Positions 1 to 11,184 of a stretch of DNA of 64,000 bases are shown piece after piece. Location: assembly GCA_951217055.1 (NCBI GenBank), contig OX578277.1, positions 67,116,388-67,180,387 on the forward strand, given 5' to 3'. The position numbers and the translations under genes were made by a program. Below the pieces are notes generated by a model. It did no database searches, had not been told where the DNA came from, and saw only the letters and a list, made by a program, of their open reading frames with translations. The stretch is from Gerris lacustris (Eukaryota; Arthropoda; Insecta; Hemiptera; Gerridae). Every line of letters begins with the position of its first letter. Position 1 is the stretch's first letter.

Positions 1-2
1 CT

Positions 3-686
3 CACTCAATTTTTACGTTGAACGTACTGTTTAGCAAAATCCTAGCTTACTATAACTTGCGCAGTGTTTGTTTTTCCTCGAATATTTACTAATTTTTGTG
101 AATATCCCGCTTCCTCTGGCTCGGAGACCAATTGAGGATCACATAAAAATTGAAGAGTATAAAATTTCACACAAGAAATGTTATGTTCAATTTTTACGTA
201 CAACGAACCCCTTGGATAATAAAAGTGCCATTGGATAATAAAATATAAAAGTGCTCCGAAGTTTCCGCACAAGGAGGACTGCTTTGCGATTTTCATCAAA
301 ACACTTACCTTTGTATAATATAAAAACACTGATGGGAGCACGAATATTTTCAAACTACGTTCAAACAAACTTGAAATATTACAACGGTCCCCACCGTGGA
401 GCTCCCTCGGGGAAAAGCCAAAGTTATTGGTCGTTGATACGCCTTGAGCGGAAACTTCTGAGCACTTTATTATCCAAGGGGTTCGTTGTACGTAAAAATT
501 GAATATAATATTTCTTGTGTGAAATTTTATACTCTTCAATTTTGATGTGATCCTCAATTGGTCTCCGAGCCAGAGGAAGCGGGATATTCACAAAAATTAG
601 TTAAAATTCGAGCAAAAATAAAGACTAAGCAAGTTATAGTAAGCTAGGTTTTTGCTAAACAGTACGTTCAACGTAAAAATTGAGTG
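3..686. mobile_element. Long foldback element (family F)
   Basis: The first ~265 bases are repeated in inverted orientation at 448-686: the outer ends (CACTCAATTTTTACGTTGAA and its complement), the CTCCGAGCCAGAGGAAGC block and the AAGGGGTTCGTTGTACG block all recur as reverse complements. The centre (about 269-447) is single copy in this window. The two overlapping reading frames here are by-products of the palindrome and show no recognisable domain. This is the structure of a non-autonomous foldback transposon or long-TIR MITE. The left flank is too short to test for a target-site duplication. Confidence 0.75.
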
Positions 687-830
687 GGACCTTTTTTGAG
701 GGAAATTTAATTATCTTGCATTGCGATAAGCACCTTAATTTGTCTCCGAGCCATAGGAAGCGAGATATTCGCGAGGGAATATTAATAAATATTTTTCACC
801 CTATGTATAAGTGAGTATGTGGAAGTGATA
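687..830. repeat. Diverged extra arm related to the foldback element
   Basis: Bases around 730-775 carry a diverged copy of a block from the neighbouring foldback arm: a TGTCTCCGAGCCATAGGAAG motif followed by a GAGATATTCGCGA-like motif. It sits directly outside the right terminus, so it is either a remnant of an older copy or a partial duplication of the arm. Confidence 0.4.
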
Positions 831-1663
831 CGTCCGCCCGGATGCATATAATATTCTTCTTCTTCTTCAGTAAAAGACTAATAGTACAACCACCCTGACC
901 CATATTTTTCTAGTCAGTCCTGATATGTACGGGCGTACAAATGAGGACAGACTCTGGATGTGAATCCTGTTTAGATATGAACCCCGCCCGGCACATGTGA
1001 ATCCAGTTTGCTGACAAAGACGGACTTAAAACTTGACCACACACACACTAATACGCCTGGCAAATTTATATTTTTTTTTTCTTTGTTATATAGTTGTTAA
1101 TAAACCTCTTTTTTATCCAAGGCACTTGGAATTACTTTGTGTTCTTCTTATTATCTCTCTACCTACTGGTTTTATCTTTTCTTTACTGTTCTTCTTTATT
1201 AAATCTTTTCTTACTGGGCTTTTTCCTTTTCTTCGAATTGGAAGGATTTTCGTGGTTCTAACTCAACAAACACACCCTCTTAATTTTTATATAGATTGAT
1301 AGTTTATTATTAAGTTCATTATTTAAGTCTATTGCGTTAAATTAAAACGATATGTAGTTCAAATATTCATTCTAATAAGGCGTTTTCAGTGTCGTCTGTA
1401 TTTCTAACCAACACTGTAGAATAATAGATGTTTAAGTACACTCAACTGGGCCCAACTCAAACGTTATTATATATAAACACCAATAATATTGTATGTTTTG
1501 TTTTGTTTCAGGTGGGAGGGATACAGAGCAGTGAGTGTGATACAGAGCAGTGAGTGCGTGGTACTTATAACTTGCGTGTGCGAATAATTGTTTGATGCAG
1601 TTTTTTGGATTTTAAATTAACGCGAGTGATTTATTACTTTCTCATATACGTAGTACACAAAAT
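831..1663. other. No gene seen; short tandem duplication
   Basis: AT-rich sequence with no reading frame I recognise. It contains a two-copy tandem of a ~19-base unit (TGATACAGAGCAGTGAGTG) near 1517-1556 and a short CTTCTTCTT run near 853. The 88-residue frame at 1033-1299 is hydrophobic because the DNA is T-rich; I do not call it a gene. Confidence 0.4.
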
Positions 1664-2335
1664 ACTCTGTCAATTTTTGTGGCGCATAGCTTCCTCGCGT
1701 TCTATTTTTACTTAAATGATTTTATGCTATTAACAAATATATTTAATTTTCCCCCTTTTTTAAACTGTCAAAATAGTTTTTGATTTTGCTTCCGTGCTTA
1801 CCGAGGGTAACAGAAGTTATGTATCGGTCTGAAGAACAAAAATTATTGTCTCCAATTTCAAAAATTCCAAGACAGAAATCCGTTTTTGACATAAGGAACA
1901 CTTTGGGTTCCGTGTCTGTATGTCAGTCGGTTGGTCTGTCGGTCTGTCGCTCAATTTTTGCGAACCAACATATCTTAAAAACTACTTGTCCGATTTTATT
2001 GAAATTTGGATGGGAGGTCATTATTAGCCCATTGTTGGTCCCGAATAAGTTCCAACCTTATGTGCCCATTTGTTTCTCTTCTACATGCGCACAAACATAC
2101 ATTTATTTACACCTACACCTGCAAAAGTACTTATCTGATTTTTAAGAAATTTGGAGTTTATCGAGAGTAGTTCCCAGTTAGCTCCAGATTAGTTTCAACT
2201 GTCTAAGCTCAACAATTTTGCTAAATTGGTACTTTAATTTATGTAAAAATCAAAACAATTGTGACAGTTTTAAAAGACGTGGGCATAATTAAATAAATTT
2301 GACAATAATAGGATTTAAAAGTAAAAATCATTATT

Positions 2336-4028
2336 AGTCTAGAAGATAGCGTGCAAAAAAGTGTTTGACAAACATCAAGCTAGAATTTTGAGTATAAGTA
2401 AATCTTTTGGTGCCTTTTAAAAATATGTTAGACCAAAGACTAAACTGCAAACAACATATGAACAGAACACACTTACCAAGAAAATAAGAAAATTTCTATA
2501 TTATTTTAAGCTAATTAGAAATATATGTAACATTCCACTAATGAAGCAAATTTATTATGGCCTAGTGCAATCACTAATTTCATATGACATTATTGCTTGG
2601 GGGTCCGCCCCCCCCCCCCCATCCACCTTAGCTCCTTTAGAACAAGCCCAAAAAGCAATTATAAAAACTATACTGAAAAAACCTATACTGTATTCTACTG
2701 AAAAACTTTTCCAGGACTTTCGTGTACTATCAATCTTGCAACTATACAAAAAACATGTATAACTACACTTTTTTAAAATCACTTATATTACCAATCACCC
2801 ATATTAGACTCGATACAAGACAAGCAAACAAATTAAAAACTAGTCCTACCACTCTAATTTACTTCAGAACCACGCTAGCACAGTAGCCTCTAAATATTTT
2901 AACCAACTATACCAAAACGAGCAAGAGACCTACATGATTATGAAAAGTTTAAAAAAGAAGTGGTAAAGTGGCTTTTATCGTCTACAAATAAGAAAAATAC
3001 TTAAGGAACAAGGAATAAATTACTAATAAGAAGTATTGTATGTATATGTATGTATGTTTTTGTGTGTATGGATGTGTTTATTTTTATTATTATTGTTATT
3101 TATATGTATAACAATAGAAAAGAGAGAGAGAGAAAAAAAAATTAATAATAATAATAACAATAATAAAAATAAAATAAAAATAAATAAATAAGGAATAAAA
3201 TATATATTTTTTTTTTTATTATTATCAAATGGAAAAATTAAATTATATAAAAAAAAAATATATTAATATAGTTATTAAGTATAGTTTTTTAGTTAATAGT
3301 TACTAATTGTTATTATTTAATTATGTATCATAATCTTTAAAAACAATATTACTAAACACTAAAGAAATCCTACCAACTTGTATAAACTATAAAAGTACTT
3401 CTATGTAAATTAGTCTTAAATAGCTGAGCCGCGCTCAAGCTTTTGCTTTTGCGGCCAGCTAAACAAATTTAAAGTAATTATTTGCAATATCAATGTATAA
3501 TGTACTAATAATTTATGTATGATTTCTTGTTATTTTTACTAAATAAATGTGGTCGGCTAAGTTCGTCTGCGGGGCATAGCTTAATAGGCATTTGAAAAAA
3601 AAAAAAAAAAAAAAAAACGGTGGAGAGCGGCCATGTCCCGCTCTCTTTGGTGGACAATGTGATTTTCATGATCCTGAGTACGAAATTAGTTAGTTGACCA
3701 AAAATAAAGTTGATGGTAGTTTGTCACTTAATAAAGGTGACCTTTTTGATTTGGAGTATATATTTGACTAACTAACCTATTAAGTGGCTAACTACCATCA
3801 ACTTGATTTTTGGTCTACTTACTTAACTAAGTTCGTACTTAGGATCATGAAAACCACATTGTCTACCAAAAAAGGCTGGGACATGGCCGCTCTCCACCGG
3901 TTTGTTTTTTCAAAGACGAATTTAGCCGACCACATATTCTTAAAAGGCACCAAAAGATTTATTTATACACAAAATTCTAGCTTGATGTTAGTCAGACACT
4001 TTTTTGCACGCTTCCTCCTGGACCATAA
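2336..4028. mobile_element. Family B palindromic MITE, itself interrupted
   Basis: The left terminus (AGTCTAGAAGATAGCGTGC) and right terminus (complement of GCACGCTTCCTCCTGGAC) are inverted repeats, and most of the element folds on itself: GGTGGAGAGCGGCCATGTCC near 3618 pairs with GGACATGGCCGCTCTCCACC near 3880. Other copies lie at 14905-15493 and 55415-56062. The continuous form at 55568 reads from GCCTTTTAAGAATATG straight into TGGTCGGCTAAG; here 2428-3549 lies between these two blocks. No protein is encoded. The 87-residue frame at 3784-4047 is the palindrome arm. Confidence 0.75.
2428..3549 (+). pseudogene. Truncated non-LTR retrotransposon 3' end (RT C-terminal relic)
   Basis: The start encodes a relic of the conserved end of a jockey/CR1-type reverse transcriptase (LDQRLNCKQHM, frame of base 2428). 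After a frameshift it continues at about 2470-2762 with YYGLVQSLISYDIIAWGS and a segment ending LSILQLYKKHV, which is the usual region downstream of the RT palm. Only the last ~110 codons survive; the rest is AT-rich 3' UTR. The piece lies exactly where family B is continuous elsewhere. Imperfect flanking direct repeats (TAAAAATATG and TAAATAAATG) are consistent with an old target-site duplication. It is 5'-truncated and frameshifted, hence inactive. The poly-A run at ~3596-3616 lies in the family B sequence beyond this insert. Confidence 0.7.
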
Positions 4029-4108
4029 AGTATATATATACTTATAGGATCATCGTATATATACGAAATAGGACGCGAGGAAGCTTCGTGCCACTCTAAT
4101 TACCATAC

Positions 4109-4582
4109 TATTTTCAATATGATGCGGGTTTATTAACTATAACTACCTCAAGAAATAGTAAAATTCTTTTGTCAACCGAAAATTTCTATAAGTAATTAAG
4201 TACTCAAATATGAGAAAGATTATAGTAAAAGTTGTTACAGGCTATTTTTTTAAACAGTATATGCTATTGCTCTATTTAAATAAAAGCGGGTATTATTTAT
4301 ATAAAAGTTTTTGATTTGTGCGTGTGTGGTGCCTGGATAGTCGTCGCAGTAATTAAGTGGCCGCTGGAAAACTGGTGTGTATTACATTTTTTTAATTTTG
4401 TTTCTAATTAAAAAACCACTTCATAGTAAAACACGGGGATTCAACTAGTTAGCTATTAAATTACGATTTTCAACTAAACGGCTCATTCTAGTGTATGCAG
4501 GTTCATTAGAATGACGATAGATAACATAACCTGCAATACGTTTTTGTCAACTGTAATATAGTATCAACGATTTATATTTATA
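4109..4582. other. No gene seen
   Basis: AT-rich spacer between the nested MITE complex and the Helitron array. I see no open frame, RNA gene or repeat match to the rest of the window here. Confidence 0.5.
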
Positions 4583-6592
4583 CTAGCTGAATACCCGTGC
4601 TTCGCTACGGGGTGTTTTATTTTCAATTTAATGGATTTATAAAGTACCATCAAGAAACATTTAAATTATTTTACAAAGCGAGAATATCTAGATTCTATCC
4701 CTCCCCCTTATTTCTATACCCCCTCCCCTTTGATAAGATAATTTGCTAATATCCCAAATTAGTAATTCATTCCGACTAAATTTTTAAAAAGGAAAAGCAG
4801 TGGTATTTTTCTTCTGTACCCCCCCCCCCCCCCCTCCCCGTGTCATTTTACATCCCTTGGTTGAAATTGGAATTATCTTTTATTAATATACATGCTTACA
4901 TCCAAAATAAGAGCTCTTTGTCAAGTATTAACTTCCTAACTTTTGAAGATCGGTCTGGACTCAATTCCCCTTCTTTTCTTACTCTGTCCATATGTTCCCA
5001 TTAGGGATAAAATTTTAGAAAATCTCTATTGGCAGCTACCAAATCGTTTTATTAGCTCCATATAAAGCTACCAAATCGTTTTATATCCTTTATCACCCGG
5101 AATTAAGCTTAACATTGTACCCAAGAACCTCCAAAATCTATTCAGCTATTTGGACATGATTGACGCACAGACAGACAGATATAAAATTTTCTAAACTTAA
5201 ATTCGTTGTCAGGACTACTCATTCAGTGGAAATACCCCATATTCTCTCTCCACAGCTCGGGCCTCCATGTTCTCTAGTGGAGAGATAACCTTATGTAGAG
5301 CTAAAATGTAAAATCAATAAAATAGATAAATTGATGTACTAAAATATTATTTATGTATTAATGATTTATTCAATAAAGGTATTTTTTTAAAAAAAATAAT
5401 AATAATAATAATAAAAATAAAAATAAATAAATGAATAAATACAAAATTTTAGCCCAATCGGATAAATGTACAGACACTACAATTATTAGTTTTTTATACA
5501 TAGATATAGATATATTTTTCCTTTTTACCTCCCTAAATATACATAACAATAATTGTACAGCACTCTTAAAGAGCTTTTCAACGGAATGCAACGTGAAGGG
5601 TTTTCATTACTTTGACATTTGTACCCCGTACCCCTGTGTACCAAAATGAAAATTTCGAAAATGCATGAAGTCAGTGAAATTCCCCTTTTCCCCTTGCTTT
5701 AAAGGTCAAGTGTGCAAATTTTCATTGAAATCGGAATAAAACGGTAGATTTGAATAAAGAACACACACACACGCGCCTGTTCGCCCGCGCGCGCACATAC
5801 ACTTACGTTGACATTTCCTTTTTACCCCTCTCCTAAATGAAAATAATGACAAAAACGTTCATTACAATTACTTTTCTCTTAAAGAGCCTTTCAACGATAT
5901 GCATCATAAAGGGTACCTATCAATTACTTTGACATTTGTACCCCGTACTCCTGTATACCAACATTTTAACTTTAAGAACACACACACACGCGCCTGTTCG
6001 CGCGCGCGCGCACATACACTTACGTTGACATTTCCTTTTTACCCCTCTCCTAAATAAAAATAATGACAAAAACGTTCATTACAATTACTTTTCTCTTAAA
6101 GAGCCTTTGAACGATATGCATCATAAAGGGTACCTATCAATTACTTTGACATTTGTACCCCGTACTCCTGTATACCAACATTTTAACTTTATAATCTCAT
6201 GCAAGCAGTACACTCATAGACACTTCATTTATATACGATAAAAGACACTCATAGACACTCTTCATTTATATAAGATGTAGTTATACATATTTTTCCATTT
6301 TACCCCCTCCTAAATGAAAATATGACAAAACTGTACATAACAACAATTACTGTACTTTTAAAGAGCTTTTCAACGATATGCATCATTAAAAGTATTCATT
6401 ACTTTGACATTTGTACCCCGTACCCCTGGGTACAAAAATAAAAATTTCGCAAAATCCTTTCTTAGTGGATGCCTATGATATGAACCGAGTATATCCTAAA
6501 AATTTCAAGTCTCTCGGTTAAGCAGATTTTGCTGTGCGTTGATTCTATATCAGTCAGTCAGTCAATCAGGACATTGCCACTTATATTATAGA
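4583..6592 (-). mobile_element. Helitron-type non-autonomous unit 1
   Basis: Read on the minus strand, this unit starts with TCTATAATATAAGTGGCAAT and ends with the 18-base hairpin CCCGTAGCGAAGCACGGG (4594-4611 on the plus strand), a short spacer and CTAG. A 5' TC, a 3' hairpin a few bases before CTRR and no inverted terminal repeats are the classic Helitron termini. The base after CTAG on the minus strand is T, as expected for A^T target insertion. No Rep/helicase is encoded, so it is non-autonomous. It contains an internal ~217-bp tandem duplication. Confidence 0.8.
5757..6190. repeat. 217-bp tandem duplication within Helitron unit 1
   Basis: A block beginning with the (CA)n/(CG)n stretch ACACACACGCGCCTGTTCG and ending in CCAACATTTTAACTTTA occurs twice in direct orientation, starting near 5757 and 5974. 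The copies are nearly identical, so the duplication looks recent. It probably arose by slippage or unequal exchange at the alternating CA/CG tract. Confidence 0.75.
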
Positions 6593-7938
6593 CTAGCTGA
6601 ATACCCGTGCTTCGCTACGGGGTGTTTTATTTTCAATTTAATGGATTTATAAACTACCATCAAGGAACATTTAAATTATTTTACAAAGCGAGAATATCTA
6701 GATTCTATCAGTCCCCCTTATTTCTTTACCCCCTCCGCTTTGATAAGATAATTTGCTAGTATCCCAAATTAGAAATTGATTCCGACTACTGAAGAAAAAT
6801 TCTAAAAAAATTTAAAAAGGAAAAGCAGTGGTATTTTCCTTCTGTTTTATTATCTTTTGTCTTAATATCTAAAATTAAATCTAAAAATTTTTTGACAGCG
6901 ATTGAATAGTAATTTCTTTAACAGTTCTTCCTACAGAAATTTCCACAAAAGATCAAATATTTTCAGTAGTTTCTTATGCAATTTTGGTTGAATACATTTT
7001 TTTATAAAAATGAAATTAGAATTTTGAAATCTATTTAGAAGCCCCGTTCTCTGTCCCATATAAAGCTACCATAACGTCTTACAGCCTATATTACCCGCAA
7101 AATTGAGCTTAACATTGTACCCAAGAACCTCCAAAATCTATTGAGCCATTTGGACGTGATTAAAGCACAGACAAACAGATATGATATTTTCTAAACTTAG
7201 ATTCATTGTCAGGACTACTCATTCAGTGGAAATACAAAATTTGAGCCCAATCGGATAAATGAAATAAATGAATAAATAAACTTTTTTAACCCAATCGGAT
7301 AAATGTACAGACACAACAATTATTAGTTTGTTATACATAGATATAGATAAATTTTTCCATTTTACCCCCCTAAATGTACATAACAACAATTACTGTACTC
7401 TTAAAGAGCTTTTCAACGGTATGCATCATGAAGTGTTTTCATTACTTTGACATCTGCACCCTGTACCCCTGTGTACCAAACTTTAAATTTCGAAAATTCA
7501 TGTAGACAGTGACCTTACCTTTGCTTTGAAGGTCAAGTGGTTAAATTTCCATCGAAATCGGACTATAACTGTAGATTTGAATTATGAACACACACACACA
7601 AACATCCGTTGACTTTTCTACTATACGTTGACATTTTCTTTTTTACCCCTCTCCAAATGAAAATATGACAAAATCGTACATTACAACAATTATTTTTCTC
7701 TTAAAGAGCCTTTCAACGGTATGATGCATCTTAAAGGGTATTCATTACTTTGACATTTGTACCCCGTACCCCTGAGTACAAAAATAAAAATTTCGCAAAA
7801 TCCTTTCTTAGTGGATGCCTATGATATGGACCGAGTATATCCTCAAAATTTCAAGTCTCTCGGTTAAGCAGATTTTGCTGTGCGTTGATTCTATGTCAGA
7901 CAGTCAGTCAATCAGGACATTGCCACTTATATTATAGA
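6593..7938 (-). mobile_element. Helitron-type non-autonomous unit 2
   Basis: Same termini as unit 1: hairpin at 6604-6621 next to CTAG (6593-6596) at the low-coordinate end, and the TCTATAATATAAG 5' terminus (minus strand) ending at 7938. The boundary with unit 1 has no spacer: on the minus strand CTAG of unit 2 is followed immediately by TCTATAATA of unit 1. The interior is shorter than in unit 1 and carries one, not two, of the CA-rich blocks. Confidence 0.8.
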
Positions 7939-8223
7939 CTAGCTGAATACCCGTGCTTCGCTACGGGGTGTTTTATTTACAACAATTATTTTTCTCTTAA
8001 AGAGCTTTTCAACGATATGCATCATTAAAAGTATTCATTACTTTAGCATTTGTACCCCGTACCCCTGGGTACAAAAATAAAAATTTCGCAAAATCCTTTC
8101 TTAGTGGATGCCTATGATATGAACCGAGTATACCCTCAAAATTTTAAGTCTCTCGGTTAAGCAGATTTTGCTGTGCGTTGATTCTATGTCAGTCAATCAG
8201 GACATTGCCACTTATATTATAGA
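7939..8223 (-). mobile_element. Helitron-type unit 3 (internally deleted)
   Basis: A 285-bp derivative keeping both termini (hairpin 7950-7967 with CTAG at 7939-7942; 5' TC at 8222-8223) but lacking most of the interior. It is joined directly to unit 2. On the minus strand the base before its 5' TC is A (complement of 8224), as Helitron A^T target choice predicts for the outer edge of the whole array. Confidence 0.8.
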
Positions 8224-9377
8224 TTGTCTAATATTGAAGTGTTAAATATAATTTTGGGCCCCCAGGGGAAAAAACAACTTTTACTCGTGGCTATTTAATT
8301 TTGTTTTTATTCCAATTGAATTGTAATTCCATAAGTAATAGAAATAAATCACAAGGGTGTACTTGCATCCGAGTACTTTTTAGGGTTTCGTAGGTTATTA
8401 CGCTTATTGCGTTACCATATTATAAAATAACATTTTATATTTCCCCTCCCGGCCCCTTATGAAAGAAAAAAAAATAAACAAATTTAGATGGAAGGCCCAT
8501 CTAGGAGTGGAGTAAGTGGTCCCTGGTTTCATCCTCCGTGGAGTCACAATGTTATTATTATCACAAATGTGGGTCAAAAAGTTGGGTCATTATTTTAAAT
8601 TTCAACAGGCAGATATCATTAACTGCACAATAAATTATTTGTTAAATCATCTGGGTATGATTAGCAGGTGCCCGCAATACATTCCCGTCGCGCAGATTAT
8701 ATAACCCTCAACGATTTTATAGGTCTTACTTTTCAAAGATAAGCAAGAACTTACGAATTTGCCTTTTAAATCCCAAAAAGGGGATAAAAATTTATTTTTA
8801 GTAATCTCGTCGGTTCTAGTTTTACTTTGCAACAAAAGGTATATTTTTCATAGATGTATTAACATTTATATCCCAATATTTTACAACTCTCCAGAAAAAT
8901 ACCTATGTTTACTGTTCTAACAAAAATCTTTTAATTGCTTCCGAGTCTACCAAGAAATGTATGAAAATGCCTTATGAATTTCACCATGATCGGATCAGTC
9001 GTAATCATGTGCAAACGTGAAATCCTTGCCACATGGATAGCTTCCACAATTTTTTCCGATTTCGATGAAATTTTTAGGGATTGAGCAGGTTACGCCTTAT
9101 GGTCCCGTATAAATATCATTGTAATTGGATTTATAGTAGGATATGCAGACGTAAAAATCCGCCTTAACATCAATTTCTCAAGGTCTAACGAACCGATGTT
9201 GCTCAGAATTGGTGGATAGTTTGGGACTGACGGATGATGGTTTTCTTGAAGAAACTAATTGGCAGTCTATATTGTATTTATAAATGTTTGTTCAAAGATC
9301 AATCACCTTGCAAAACTCAATTAATGCAAAATTGAATTTAGACTATATACGTAATATGGCTACAACAAAAAAAGGTA
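8224..9377. other. No gene seen; possible old repeat
   Basis: No coding sequence recognised. The stretch ~8940-9260 has the style of the window's other dispersed repeats (CCGATTTCGATGAAATTTTT followed by a GGTCCCGTATAAATATC motif), so it is probably a very decayed relative of family A. The two overlapping ~60-residue frames near 8516-8835 are unsupported. Confidence 0.35.
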
Positions 9378-9998
9378 GTTTTGCTTCCAGGTTTACCGAA
9401 GGTAATGGAAGCTGTGTGATCGTTCCGTAGAATGAACATTTTTTGTCTCCGATTTCAAAAATTCAAACGCAGAAATCTGTTTCAGACATCAGGGAAATTT
9501 TTGGTCATGTGTCTGTCAGTCTGTCACTCAATTGTTGCCAACCATCATATCTTAAAAATTACTCATCCGATTTTAATGAAATTTGGATGGTAGGTCATAA
9601 TTAGCCTATTGTTGGTCCCATATAAGTTCAAACCTTCTGGGCTAATTTGTTTCTCTTCCAAATGCCCACAAACATACATTTATTTACAGCTATATCTTCA
9701 AAAATACTTATCTGATTTTTAAGAAATTTGGATAGTTTGTTGATTGATATTTTTATTTGTGTAAAAAAAAAAAATTTTTGACGATTAATGAAAACAATTT
9801 TGACAATTAATGAAAACAATTTTGACGATTTATGAAAACAATTTTGATGATTACATAACTTCTATGACCTTTGGTAAGCTCAGAAGGAAAAAGGGGAAAC
9901 AATTAAATGAATTGGACAATATTGAGTTGTAAAATAATAACATCAATAAAATACGTGATAGGATCCGGAGAAGCTGTGCCACGCTAATAAGCAGACTC
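9378..9998 (+). mobile_element. Family A copy 2
   Basis: Begins with TTTGCTTCCAGGTTTACCGA and follows the family A order: the CTGTCAGTCTGTC tract, a CCGATTTTAATGAAATTTGG block, a CAAACATACATTTATTTACA block, and a right terminus with GAGAAGCTGTGCCACGCTAA. Slippage repeats of a GAAAACAATTTTGACGATTA-type unit occur near 9780-9850. The left TIR is not evident. Non-coding. Confidence 0.7.
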
Positions 9999-10178
9999 GA
10001 TCGTATATTTGTTTCTTTTTTTAAATTTTGTATTTGTTTTTTAATAAGTGCTTTATTAGTTATTAAGTGGAATTGAAGTAGAACTAACAGTAACGAAAAA
10101 CCAAGTTTGTGGGGTTTGTGTGGTTTTTCTATTAAGGGTATATTTTGTTTTAATTTAACATGCTTAAATGAAGGAACA
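9999..10178. other. Spacer
   Basis: Short AT-rich spacer between a family A copy and the TA-target MITE; nothing recognised. Confidence 0.4.
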
Positions 10179-10180
10179 TA

Positions 10181-11182
10181 CAGGGTGGTCCAAAAGTCTC
10201 CCCACCCCCTCTTAACTTTTGAACGGGTTGAGATAAATTAATGAAACTCGGGCGATCCGGACACCATGTAAAGGGAAGTTTGTTTTCATGCAATCGTGCA
10301 CTAGGTGCAACCAGGCACTTTGCCCCCAGGCTACCCAACTTAAAAATTTCAAATTAGAGTGTATATTTTTGATAGGATTCTACAGTGAAATATAATAAAA
10401 TTTTACTTTTTTTTTCTATCTCCAATATTTTGCCCCCTATGGGAGGGCAAAAATAGCAAAATAACCCTTCGAAAATAGTAAAAAAATAACACTTATATCG
10501 CTATAAAATCTAAACGGTTTAAAATAAAGTAATGGAACTTGGGGGATCTGTACCATGTAAAGGGAAGTGAGTATTCATCCACTCGCGTACTAGGAGCAAC
10601 CACCATTTTGCCCCCAGGCGCTGAAATCTACCATTTTTATACCTTTGCCCCCCTATAGGGGGCAAAATATAGGAAATAGGAAAAAAATTTAAAGTAAAAT
10701 ATTTTTATTTTTCGCCGTAGTATCCAAATCTGTTATCAAAAATATACACTCCAGTTTGAAATTTTGAAGTTAGGTGGCCTGGGGGCAAAATGGGTGGTTG
10801 CCCTAACTGCGCGATTGTATGAAAACAAACTTCCCTTTACATGGTACGGATCCCCTTAGTTTCATTAATTTATTTCTAACCGCTTAGATTTTACAACGTA
10901 TTTTCGGAAGGGTTATTTTACCCCCCCCCCCCCCCCTCCCCCCCCCCCCCTATTGGGGGCAAAATATCAGAGATAGAAATAAAGTTTCAAGTAAAATTTT
11001 ATTATTTTTCACCGTAGTATTCAAATATACACTCCAATTTGATATTTTGAAGTTGGGTGGCCTGGGCACAAGGTGGGTGGTTGCCCCTAGTGCGCGATTG
11101 CATGAAAACAAACTTCCCTTTACATGGTGCAGATCCCCCAAGTTTCATTGATTTATAGGGGGGAGACTTTTGGACCACCCTG
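10181..11182. mobile_element. TA-target palindromic MITE (Tc1/mariner type ends)
   Basis: The termini are CAGGGTGGTCCAAAAGTCTC and its reverse complement, flanked on both sides by TA (10179-10180 and 11183-11184), the target duplication of Tc1/mariner-class elements. Long subterminal arms are also inverted, with ATGTAAAGGGAAG-type blocks appearing four times. A poly-C run (~10920-10950) sits in the interior. There is no transposase frame: the two ~62-residue minus-strand frames here are mirror images of the arms. The element must be non-autonomous. Confidence 0.8.
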
Positions 11183-11184
11183 TA

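Larger units (their letters stand above)
1664..4108. mobile_element. Family A MITE-like element, split by a nested insertion
   Basis: Family A recurs at least seven times in this window. This copy has a ~120-bp left inverted terminal repeat (1664-1786, with GGCGCATAGCTTCCTCGCG) and the body (1787-2335). Its missing right terminus resumes at about 4030-4108 (GACGCGAGGAAGCTTCGTGC), after family B sequence. Removing 2336-4028 gives an element of about 750 bp with matching termini. The body holds the family's hallmark blocks: a CTGTC-rich tract, CCGATTTTATTGAAATTTGG, and CAAACATACATTTATTTACA. There is no coding capacity; the 121-residue frame at 1780-2145 is inside the repeat. Confidence 0.75.

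Noticed and set aside
42..557. 171-residue minus-strand frame as a gene
   Set aside because: It spans both arms of a foldback element; the sequence is palindromic repeat and shows no protein family.
2541..2762. A complete small gene at this frame
   Set aside because: It matches the C-terminal end of a non-LTR reverse transcriptase and begins in mid-domain; upstream residues are in another frame.
5757..6190. CRISPR array or satellite from the repeated ~217-bp block
   Set aside because: Only two copies in direct tandem inside a Helitron unit; no short repeats with unique spacers.
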